Assembly: GCA_039029355.1 (NCBI GenBank)
Contig: JBCCGI010000146.1
Span: 1-13,633 of the forward strand
DNA: 13,633 bases
Source of the DNA: JBCCGI01 sp039029355
GTDB lineage: Bacteria; Planctomycetota; UBA1135; GCA-002686595
Direction of reading: 5' to 3'
How positions within the stretch are numbered: the stretch's first letter is position 1; each line of letters begins with the position of its first letter. The notes under the pieces are model-generated. The model did not search any database. It saw only the letters and a program-made list of their open reading frames with translations, and was not told the origin of the DNA. The position numbers were made by a program, and so were the translations under genes. Positions 1 to 8,383 of this stretch are shown here, in pieces.

Positions 1-120
1 ACTTGGTGGTCTACTTGACGGGGGGCGCGCGCGGGCTCCGGCGGGCGCGCGCTCAATCTCCGCCCCCGATCTACGCCGCCGGCCGTTCTCCCGGCGGCGC
101 GTGGCGTCTATCTTCTCGCC
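1..120 (+). other. Leader region upstream of the Kgd-type gene
   Basis: This is the only non-coding stretch in the window. It is extremely GC-rich, with two copies of a GGGCGCGCGC run (positions 23-32 and 43-52) and a hairpin-capable inverted repeat at 74-99. A TTGACG hexamer sits at 15-20, but no matching -10 box lies 16-18 bases downstream, so I do not call a promoter. No Shine-Dalgarno-like purine run precedes the ATG at 121; the last 15 bases are pyrimidine-rich. Open frames that cross it are codon-bias shadows. The promoter may lie here in a form I cannot recognise, or upstream of the window. Confidence 0.5.
74..99. repeat. Perfect 9-bp inverted repeat (possible 5'-UTR hairpin or operator)
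   Basis: The arm CGCCGCCGG (74-82) is matched exactly by its reverse complement CCGGCGGCG (91-99), with an 8-base loop. The repeat ends 21 bases before the Kgd start codon. No U-tract follows, so it is not a standard intrinsic terminator for an upstream gene. It could be a leader hairpin or a protein-binding dyad, or chance in DNA this rich in G and C. Confidence 0.35.
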
Positions 121-3100
121 ATGGCGATCGACTTCGAGACGGAGTTCGGAATCAACGCGGCGTACGTCGAGGGGCTCTACGAGAGCTGGCGCGCCGACCC
201 GGGTCGGGTGGATGCGGCCTGGAGCGAGATCTTCCAGCGCATCGGGCCGCACGCCGTGCCCCCTTCGCCGGCGCCGCCGCCGGCCGAGGAGAAGCGCGGC
301 GACGAGGACGCCGAGCTCACGCTCCTGCGCGGCATCGCGGCCAAGGTCGCCGAGCGCATGACCGAGAGCCTCGAGGTGCCGACCGCAACGTCGGTCCGCA
401 CGGTGCCGGCCAAACTGCTCGACGAGAACCGCCGCGTGCTGAACGAGCACCTCCAGGTGCGGGCTCTCGGCAAGGCCTCCTACACGCACCTGATCGCCTT
501 CGCCATCGTGCGCGCGCTGCGCGAGATGCCGCGGATGCAGTCGGCCTTCGCCGAGGTCGACGGACGCCCGCACCGACGCGTGCCCTCGGCGGTGAACCTC
601 GGCGTTGCTGTCGACGCGCCCGACGACTCGGGCGAGCGGCTGCTGGTCGTGCCGACGCTGCGCGACGCGGGACCGCTTTCCTTCCCCGAGTTCCTGAGCG
701 CCTACGACGACCTGGTCGTCCGGGCGCGCGGCGGCGAGCTGCAGCTGCGCGACTTTCAGGGCACCACCAGCACGCTGACCAACCCGGGCGGCCTCGGTAC
801 GACGCTCAGCGTTCCGCGCCTGATGGCGGGGCAGGGGCTGATCGTGGGGACCGGGTCGATCGGCGTGCCGCCGGAGGCGGCGGGCATGTCGGCTCGCGCG
901 CGCGCCGACCTTGCGCTCGGGCCGGTGCTCACGCTCACCAGCACCTACGACCACCGCGTCATCCAGGGCGCCGAGTCGGCGCTCTTCCTGCGCCGCGTCG
1001 ACGGGCTGCTGCAGGGCGAGGACGGCTTCTACGACGAGATCTTCCGCGCCGTGCGCGTTCCGTGGACTCCGCTCCGCGCCGCCTCGGACGAGGACGAGGG
1101 CCGCGACCCGGCCGAGCTGCAGTCGCGCGTGTGGGAGATGATCAACGCGTACCGCGTGCGCGGCTGCCGGCTGGCGGACCTCGATCCGCTCGAATACCGC
1201 CCCGACCCGCTGCCGTCGCTCGATCCGACGTCGTACGGGGTGACGGTGTGGGACCTCGACCGGACGTTCTTCTGCGGCAGCATGGCGGGCAAGCGCGAGC
1301 TGACGCTGCGCGAGATCCTCGCGCTCCTGCGGCGTGCCTATTGCCGGCGCTGGACCGTCGAGTACATGCACATCCCCGACCAGCCGCCCAAGCGCTGGAT
1401 CCGGGAGCGCGTCGAGGACCCGGCCAACGAGATCGCCTTCGACCTGGGCGACCGGCGGCGCATACTCGACCTGTTGGGGCGCGCCGAGAACTTCGAGCGC
1501 TTCCTCCACACCCGCTACGTGGGGAACAAGCGCTTCTCGCTCGAGGGCGCGGACACGCTGATCCCCGCGCTCGCCGAGCTCATCGAGCACGCGGCCGAGC
1601 GCGGCGTCGAGACCGTGGTGGTCGGCATGGCCCACCGCGGGCGCCTCAACGTGCTGGCGGGCATCCTCGGGAAGTCGTACGCGGAGATCTTCCGCGAGTT
1701 CGAGGGCGTGCTGCTGCCGCTCTCGACCGAGGGCTCGGGCGACGTCAAGTACCACCGCGGCCAGCGCGGCCTGTTCCGCACGCGCGGCGGCCGCGAGGTC
1801 GAGGTGCTGCTCTCGCCGAACCCGAGCCACCTCGAAGCCGTCGACCCGGTGGTGGCCGGCATGACCCGCGCGCGGCAGGACGCGGTGGGGGACACCGAGC
1901 GCACGCGGGTGCTCGCGGTGCTGATCCACGGCGACGCTGCCTTCAGCGGGCAGGGCGTCGTGGCCGAGACGCTGAACATGTCGGCGCTGCGCGGCTACCA
2001 CAACGGCGGCACCGTGCACCTGGTCGTGAACAACCAGATCGGCTTCACGGCGAGCCCTGAGGACCTGCGCTCGACCTTCTACTGCACCGACGTCGCGAAG
2101 AGCGTCGGAGCGCCGATCCTGCACGCCAACGGCGACTATCCCGAGTCGGTGTTGCGCGCGGTGCGCGTGGCCGTGGACTACCAGCGCGAATTCCGCGGCG
2201 ACGCCGTGGTCGACATGGTCTGCTACCGGCGCCGCGGCCACAACGAAGGCGACGAGCCGGCCTACACGCAGCCGCTGCTCTACGAGCGCATCGCCGCGCA
2301 CCCGACGGTGCGCGAGCACTACACGCGCCTCCTGATCCGCCGCGGCGAGCTGACGCGCGAGGAGGCCGAAGAGCTGGCCGCGCGCTTCGACCGCGAGCTG
2401 CACGAGGCGCTCGAGAGCTTCCGTGCGATGGACGCGCCCGAGCTGCCCGAGGTCGAGGTGCTCGACCTCGACGACGACGATCCGGCCGACTACGCCGATC
2501 GGCCGTCGGCGTCGACCGGCGTGCCGGCCGAGCGGTTGGTGGCGATCATCGACCGTGCGAACCTCGTGCCCGAGGGCTTCGTCGTCCACCCGAACCTGCT
2601 GCGTCAGCTGCGGCGCCGCGAGGCGATGGCGCGCGGCGATCAGGGCGTCGACTGGGGCTGCGCCGAGGCGCTAGCCTTCGGCTCGCTGCTCGAAGACGGG
2701 GTGCCGGTGCGGCTCGCCGGCCAGGACAGCGCGCGCGGCACCTTCAGCCACCGCCATGCGGCGATCGTCGACCAGGCGACCGGCGCCGAGCACATTCCGC
2801 TCCGCGATCTGGCGCAGGGCGAGGCCAGCTTCGAGGCGTGGGATTCGCTCCTGAGCGAGGAGGCGGCGCTCGCCTTCGAGTACGGCTACGCGCTGATCCG
2901 CTCGGGCTCGCTCGTGATCTGGGAGGCCCAGTTCGGCGACTTCGTCAACGGCGCACAGATCGGCATCGACCAGTTCGTGCTGTCGGGCGAGGCGAAGTGG
3001 AAGCAGCGCTCCGGCGTTACGCTGCTCCTGCCCCACGGCTACGACGGGCAGGGCCCCGAGCACTCGTCTGCTCGTCCCGAGCGCTTCCTGGGCCTGTGTT

Positions 3101-3657
3101 CGGGAGGCAACGCGCGCGTGACGAACTGCACCACGTCGGCGCAGTACTTCCATCTTCTGCGCGACCAGGGCGCCGACCCGCGGCGCCCGCTGGTCGTGTT
3201 CACGCCGAAGTCGCTGCTGCGCGACCGGCGCGCCGCGAGCGCGGCCGACGAGCTCGCTAGCGGGACCTTCCGCCACGTGCTCGCCGACGAGCGCGCGGAG
3301 GCCGGCGGCGTGAAGCGGATCGTGCTGTGCACCGGCAAGGTCTACTACGACCTCGAAGATGCGCGCGCCAAGGACGCGCGCGACGACGTTGCGATCGTGC
3401 GCGTCGAGCAGCTCTACCCGTTCCCGCGGACCGAGCTCCTCACGCTCCTCGACCGCAGCCCGGACGCGGAGGTCGTCTGGTGCCAGGAGGAACCGCGCAA
3501 CCAGGGCTTCTGGCCCTTCATACTGCAGCGCTTCGTCGACGGGGGGCGCGCGATCGCGTACGGCGGTCGCCCGGAGGCGTCCTCGCCGGCGACCGGTTCG
3601 TACCACCGCCACCACGCGGAGCAGGCGCACCTTGTGCGGCGCGCGCTGGGCGTCTAG
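121..3657 (+). CDS. kgd: Multifunctional 2-oxoglutarate dehydrogenase/decarboxylase E1 with fused E2 core (Kgd/OdhA type)
   Basis: A 1178-residue TCA-cycle enzyme; this family decarboxylates 2-oxoglutarate with thiamine diphosphate and passes the succinyl group to CoA within a larger complex. The order of parts is: a short 2-oxogl_dehyd_N segment (about 8-40); a Pro/Ala linker (47-58); an E2 acyltransferase core (about 90-310) with DHRVIQGAES and catalytic-type His278; then the E1 part (about 340-1178). E1 landmarks are YMHIPD (His417), GMAHRGRLN (His505), the ThDP motif GDAAFSGQG ... NNQIGF (604-642), RRGHNEGDEP (His707) and FSHRHA (His877, His879). There is no lipoyl domain, as in actinobacterial Kgd/OdhA, so a separate lipoylated E2 and an E3 must be encoded elsewhere. 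Length is close to the roughly 1220-1260 residues of mycobacterial and corynebacterial relatives. The ATG at 121 lies just before the conserved N-terminal segment and the next Met is near residue 80, so this start is favoured despite the lack of a Shine-Dalgarno sequence. Confidence 0.95.
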   Translation: MAIDFETEFGINAAYVEGLYESWRADPGRVDAAWSEIFQRIGPHAVPPSPAPPPAEEKRGDEDAELTLLRGIAAKVAERMTESLEVPTATSVRTVPAKLLDENRRVLNEHLQVRALGKASYTHLIAFAIVRALREMPRMQSAFAEVDGRPHRRVPSAVNLGVAVDAPDDSGERLLVVPTLRDAGPLSFPEFLSAYDDLVVRARGGELQLRDFQGTTSTLTNPGGLGTTLSVPRLMAGQGLIVGTGSIGVPPEAAGMSARARADLALGPVLTLTSTYDHRVIQGAESALFLRRVDGLLQGEDGFYDEIFRAVRVPWTPLRAASDEDEGRDPAELQSRVWEMINAYRVRGCRLADLDPLEYRPDPLPSLDPTSYGVTVWDLDRTFFCGSMAGKRELTLREILALLRRAYCRRWTVEYMHIPDQPPKRWIRERVEDPANEIAFDLGDRRRILDLLGRAENFERFLHTRYVGNKRFSLEGADTLIPALAELIEHAAERGVETVVVGMAHRGRLNVLAGILGKSYAEIFREFEGVLLPLSTEGSGDVKYHRGQRGLFRTRGGREVEVLLSPNPSHLEAVDPVVAGMTRARQDAVGDTERTRVLAVLIHGDAAFSGQGVVAETLNMSALRGYHNGGTVHLVVNNQIGFTASPEDLRSTFYCTDVAKSVGAPILHANGDYPESVLRAVRVAVDYQREFRGDAVVDMVCYRRRGHNEGDEPAYTQPLLYERIAAHPTVREHYTRLLIRRGELTREEAEELAARFDRELHEALESFRAMDAPELPEVEVLDLDDDDPADYADRPSASTGVPAERLVAIIDRANLVPEGFVVHPNLLRQLRRREAMARGDQGVDWGCAEALAFGSLLEDGVPVRLAGQDSARGTFSHRHAAIVDQATGAEHIPLRDLAQGEASFEAWDSLLSEEAALAFEYGYALIRSGSLVIWEAQFGDFVNGAQIGIDQFVLSGEAKWKQRSGVTLLLPHGYDGQGPEHSSARPERFLGLCSGGNARVTNCTTSAQYFHLLRDQGADPRRPLVVFTPKSLLRDRRAASAADELASGTFRHVLADERAEAGGVKRIVLCTGKVYYDLEDARAKDARDDVAIVRVEQLYPFPRTELLTLLDRSPDAEVVWCQEEPRNQGFWPFILQRFVDGGRAIAYGGRPEASSPATGSYHRHHAEQAHLVRRALGV
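3654..3657. other. Shared convergent stop codons on a CTAG palindrome
   Basis: The + strand Kgd gene stops with TAG at 3655-3657, and the - strand coxD gene stops with TAG at 3656-3654. The two stops overlap on the palindrome CTAG, so the coding regions overlap by four bases. There is no intergenic DNA and no hairpin plus U-tract nearby. Transcription termination must be factor-dependent or occur inside the opposing gene. Confidence 0.9.
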
Positions 3658-3977
3658 CGGTAGCGAAGATCCTCGACGCGCTCCTCGACGTCCGGCCGGT
3701 ACTCGGCGTGGTCGAGCAGCGTGATCGACACGAACGCGAAGACAAAGAAGAGCGCGAGCAGCAGCGCCAGCGCGTGCATGCCGCCCTCGTGGCGCAGGTG
3801 CATGAAGGAGAGGCCGACGAGGGCGGCCTTCACGCTCGCGATGCCCAGCGCGACGGCGACGTCGAAGCGGCCGAAGGGCACGTCCGCGAGCGCGACCGTC
3901 AGCGCGGTTAGCGTCATCAGTGCGCCCCAGGTCAGGACCAGCGAGCGCACCGAGGCAACGTGGGCGCGAGGGCTCAT
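3654..3977 (-). CDS. coxD: Cytochrome c oxidase subunit IV (caa3, prokaryotic COX4/CtaF type)
   Basis: A 107-residue membrane protein with three predicted helices (about 12-31, 40-60 and 66-90) and a short charged C-terminal tail. The segment ASVKAALVGLSFMHLRHE is the characteristic core of small prokaryotic subunit IV proteins, in which a Lys and an MHL motif flank helix 2. In the family this subunit stabilises the oxidase and has no redox centre. Its ATG overlaps the coxC stop as ATGA. No Shine-Dalgarno sequence is seen, so translation is likely coupled. It is the last gene of the operon and shares its stop codon with the convergent Kgd gene. Confidence 0.88.
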   Translation of the reverse strand: MSPRAHVASVRSLVLTWGALMTLTALTVALADVPFGRFDVAVALGIASVKAALVGLSFMHLRHEGGMHALALLLALFFVFAFVSITLLDHAEYRPDVEERVEDLRYR

Positions 3978-4617
3978 AGCAGGTAGAGCAGCGGGAAGAG
4001 GTAGATCCAGACCAGGTCCACCAGGTGCCAGTACAGCGCCACGAAGTCGACCGGACCGTAGTAGTCGGGGCCGAAGTCCCCGCGGATTGCCCGCCGTAGA
4101 AGCCAGGCGATCACCGCGATGCCGGCGAGCACGTGCACGCCGTGCAGGCCGGTCATGCCGAAGTAGATCCCGAAGAAGAGGTGCGCGTCGAGCGGCGCGT
4201 CCGCCTCCGCGAAGTAGCGGCCCGGAAGCAGGCCGTCGTGCCATTTGTGCGCGTACTCGACGCTCTTGATCGCGAGGAACGCGCCGGCGCAGAGAAGCGT
4301 GACGGCAAGGCAGATGCGCAGCCCGCGCGTCTGCCCGAGTTGGGCGCATCTCACCGCCCAGGCCATCGTCAGGCTCGAGACGAGCAGCACGCCGGTGTTC
4401 ACCGCGCCCAGCGCCGGGTCCAGCTGAGCCGCGCCCCACGCGAAGACCTCGGGGTGCGCGCTGCGGAAGACCGCGAAGGCGCAGAAGAGGCCGCTGAAGA
4501 AGAGCACCTCGGTGACGAGGAAGATCCACGTGCCGAGCTTGCCGGCAGCCAGCTGGTGCTCGCCGTCCTCGAAGTGGTGCGCGAGGAAGCGCTCGGCGGC
4601 CGCGCCGGCTCCGCGGC

Positions 4618-4621
<4 letters not shown>
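3974..4621 (-). CDS. coxC: Cytochrome c oxidase subunit III
   Basis: A 215-residue protein with about five membrane helices (near 28-50, 70-92, 103-121, 146-174 and 192-213), the short form of subunit III usual in caa3 oxidases. Family signatures are TWIFLVTEVLFFSGLF with Glu38, SVEYAHKW (120-127), GLHGVHVLAG (158-167) and the terminal YWHLVDLVWIYLFP (197-210). Subunit III binds subunit I and supports sustained proton uptake; it carries no metal. The start is a GTG at 4621 that overlaps the coxA stop as GTGA, preceded by GGAGG seven bases upstream. Longer versions of this frame run antisense to coxA and are not coding. Confidence 0.93.
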
Positions 4622-6296
<1,675 letters not shown>

Positions 6297-6300
<4 letters not shown>

Positions 6301-7259
6301 GGGTTGCCTCCCTCGAGTGTCTTGAGGTACGCGATGACGGCTCCGATCTCCCCGTCCTTGATCCTGCCCTTGTACGTCGGCATCACCGGCGGCCAGCCGC
6401 GCGCGACCTTGGCCTGTGGGGCGAGGATCGACTCGCGCACGTAGTTCTCGTCCGCGAGCACGCGCTCGCCGCTCTCCAGCTCGCGCTGCGATCCGTACAG
6501 GCCCAGGAACGTCGGGCCGCTGCGCGGCGAGCCGTCGACCGAGTGGCACTGCACGCAGCCGCGCTGGTGGTACAGCTCCTTGCCAGCCTCGACCGGCGGC
6601 AAGCGGTCGAGCAGGTTCGACGCCTCCTCGAGCCAGGCCTCGAAGCCGCCCGGCGGGTGCACGACGAGCGCCGCGTTCATCGCCGAATGCCCGGTACCGC
6701 AGTACTCGGCGCACTGCACCTCGTAGGAGCCCGGACGCTCCGCGACGAACCAGGCCTTCGAATAGCGCCCAGGAACGGCATCCATCTTGACGCGGAAGGC
6801 GCGGACGAAGAACGAGTGGATCACGTCCTCGGAGGTGAGCACCACCTCGACCGGACGGTCGACGGGCACGTGAAGCTCGCCGCTGACGTGCCCGTTGGGA
6901 TAGATGAAGCTCCAGCTCCAGCGCTGGGCGATCGCCTGGATCTCGTACGCGTCGTCGGGCGGCGTCCGCAGCTCGAGGTACGAGCGGTAGCCCTCTACGA
7001 ACATGTAGCCGAGCAGAACGGCGGGGAGGACGCTCCACGCCAGCTCGAGCGCGAGGTTGTGCGCCGGCGAGCGCTCCGGCTGGGGGCGGCGGCGTTGGCC
7101 GTAGCGCAGCGCGAAGAAGACCATCGAGGCGACGATCAGCACGAAGAAGAAGCCGGAGATGCCGAGGATGAGGAAGAAGAGCTCGTCGACGGCGCTCGCC
7201 CCCTGCGAGGTGCCCTCGGGGAACCACAGCCCGCCGCCCTGCAGCGTCACGATCTTCAT
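6297..7259 (-). CDS. coxB: Cytochrome c oxidase subunit II with C-terminal cytochrome c domain (caa3)
   Basis: A 320-residue electron-entry subunit. Two N-terminal helices (about 26-51 and 68-90) anchor a periplasmic cupredoxin domain. The CuA ligands are His148 (DVIHSFF), Cys183, Glu185, Cys187, His191 and Met194 (CAEYCGTGHSAM). The aromatic patch QRWSWSF (112-118) is the usual entry route to CuA. A fused cytochrome c follows, with heme motif CVQCH (235-239) and probable axial Met293 (VMPTYKG), which makes this a caa3 enzyme. There is no lipobox or cleavable signal; the short FPEGTSQGA N-terminus resembles other caa3 subunits II. The ATG overlaps the SCO gene stop (ATGA), with GGAAGGAGG ten bases upstream. 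Electrons probably arrive directly from the ActE heme. Confidence 0.96.
6307..6312 (-). promoter_or_regulatory. Ribosome binding site deciding the coxA GTG start
   Basis: GGGAGG on the - strand sits six bases before the GTG at 6300, within the last codons of coxB. It supports the GTG start that overlaps the coxB stop by four bases. Confidence 0.6.
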
Positions 7260-8056
7260 CTCGCGCGCGCCTCCTTCCTGAGGAGACGGAATCCGAACCC
7301 CATCAACAGCAGCGTCACCAGGCCGCCGGTCCGCATCAGGCGACCCGCCGCGAGCGCGTACCGCCCCTCGTCCGCGTCGTAGTGAAAGCAGAACAGCAGG
7401 AAGCGATCGACCGCCGAGCCGATCTTGCCCTGGCCTGCCTCGATCAGCCCGAGCCGCAGCGTCTCGACCGACGGCTGCACGCCGTAGACGTAGCGCGTGA
7501 CCGTCCCGTCCGGGCTGCACAGGATGGCGACCGCTGCGTGTGCGTACTCCTGTGTCGAGTCCACCCAGCGGTAGCCGAAGCCCACCGCGTCGGCGAGCGC
7601 GCGGATCGCGTCTTCGTCGCCGGTCAGATAGCGCCACGCGTCGGGCTCGACGGCGCGTTCGTAGAGGGCGAGGTAAGCGTCGCGCAGCGCGCGCGCTTGC
7701 TCGGGAGTCTCGCTCGGATCGATGCTGACCGTCAGCGCGAGATAGTCCGTGCCGAGGTCCAGGTCGAGTGCGCGCATCGTGCTCACCGTGCCCTCGAGCT
7801 GCAGATGGCACAGCATCGGGCACTCGGCGTAGTTGAGCGTGAGCAGCACCGGTAGCCCGGCGGCGAACACGTCGCGCAAGCGAACGCGCTGGCCCTCGCC
7901 GTCCAGGAAGGCGAGGTCGAGCGGCACCGGCTCTCCGAGCCGCTCGGTGACTCCCACGCCCTCAAGCTCGGCGGGGAGCGGCTCCATGCGCTCCTGGGAG
8001 GAGCCGGTGCCACCGAGAGCGAGTAGCACCGCAGTCGCTGCTGTTCTTCGCGCCAT
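7256..8056 (-). CDS. SCO1/SenC/PrrC family copper chaperone with C-terminal membrane anchor
   Basis: A 266-residue thioredoxin-fold protein that in its family delivers copper to, or reduces the cysteines of, the CuA site of subunit II. The copper motif is CxxxC (Cys79-Pro-Met-Leu-Cys83), with the partner His173 in YAHAAV. An N-terminal hydrophobic stretch (about 6-18) looks like a signal peptide. A second hydrophobic segment near the C-terminus (about 243-258, ending in basic residues) should anchor it to the membrane. The stretch CFHYDADEGRY (223-233) before the anchor is, as I recall, typical of SCO proteins from ACIII/caa3 clusters. The ATG at 8056 begins five bases after the preceding stop. 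GGAGGAGG lies 15 bases upstream, which is a long spacing. Longer upstream readings of the frame are out-of-frame shadow. Its place directly before coxB fits CuA assembly. Confidence 0.92.
   Translation of the reverse strand: MARRTAATAVLLALGGTGSSQERMEPLPAELEGVGVTERLGEPVPLDLAFLDGEGQRVRLRDVFAAGLPVLLTLNYAECPMLCHLQLEGTVSTMRALDLDLGTDYLALTVSIDPSETPEQARALRDAYLALYERAVEPDAWRYLTGDEDAIRALADAVGFGYRWVDSTQEYAHAAVAILCSPDGTVTRYVYGVQPSVETLRLGLIEAGQGKIGSAVDRFLLFCFHYDADEGRYALAAGRLMRTGGLVTLLLMGFGFRLLRKEARAR
7270..7278 (-). promoter_or_regulatory. Strong ribosome binding site of coxB
   Basis: GGAAGGAGG on the - strand lies ten bases before the coxB ATG, inside the end of the SCO gene. It is one of the best Shine-Dalgarno matches in the operon, so the oxidase genes may be translated partly independently of upstream coupling. 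Confidence 0.6.
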
Positions 8057-8061
8057 GGCGT

Positions 8062-8373
8062 CTACTGCGCGCCTCCTCCCGGCGCCGCGGCGGCGTAGTC
8101 GCGCAGTACCAGCTCCACGGCGCGGTCGATCGGTACCGCCACGGCTCCGGCCTCGCGGTCGATCCACGCGTACCGCTCGAGTCGCTGCCGCTGCGCCGCG
8201 GCGGCGACGTCGAGCTCGGACGGCAGTGCGCGCTCGCTCCGGTCGCGCTGGAGCGTGGACTGGCTCTGGTCGTGCAGTGCCCCGAGCAGCACCACTAGGG
8301 TGAAGAGCAGCAGCGAGGCCATCACGGCCAGGGTGACGATCAGCGGGGTGTCGATACGGTCCTTCTCGATCAT
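8062..8373 (-). CDS. Small single-helix membrane protein of the ACIII-caa3 operon, function unknown
   Basis: A 103-residue protein that I cannot assign to a named family. It has a short charged N-terminus (MIEKDRIDTP), one membrane helix (about 12-36), a Gln/Arg-rich polar region, and a C-terminal block with YAWIDREAGAVAVPIDRAVE followed by LVLRDYAAAAPGG. From memory, small proteins with a similar W-(I/V)-D-R ... (I/V)PIDRA motif occur next to SCO genes in ACIII clusters of several phyla; this was not checked here. It starts 10 bases after the actF stop and ends five bases before the SCO start, so it belongs to the operon. No clear Shine-Dalgarno is seen, and longer in-frame readings run antisense-like through actF. 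The position suggests an accessory subunit of ACIII or an oxidase assembly factor (inference). Confidence 0.75.
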   Translation of the reverse strand: MIEKDRIDTPLIVTLAVMASLLLFTLVVLLGALHDQSQSTLQRDRSERALPSELDVAAAAQRQRLERYAWIDREAGAVAVPIDRAVELVLRDYAAAAPGGGAQ

Positions 8374-8383
8374 GGCTATTGGC

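Noticed and set aside
15..43. TTGACG as a -35 promoter element for the Kgd gene
   Set aside because: No -10-like hexamer lies at a suitable distance; the downstream bases are pure GC, so one hexamer match is not enough.
23..52. Pair of GGGCGCGCGC runs as a repeat element or CRISPR-like unit
   Set aside because: Only two short low-complexity copies in very GC-rich DNA; better explained by base composition.
3..2060. Long + strand open frame of 685 residues overlapping the Kgd gene
   Set aside because: It is Arg/Ala/Pro-rich with no domain motifs, lies in another frame of the well-supported Kgd gene and ends arbitrarily. It is a GC-bias shadow.
2671..3630. 319-residue - strand open frame antisense to the Kgd E1 C-terminus
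   Set aside because: No recognisable motif; composition is that of antisense high-GC coding DNA, and the sense strand has clear E1 signatures throughout.
3640..3720. Intrinsic terminator between the convergent genes
   Set aside because: No stable hairpin followed by a T-run on either strand; the bases encode the ends of both proteins. The repeated TCCTCGACG here simply encodes the acidic CoxD tail.
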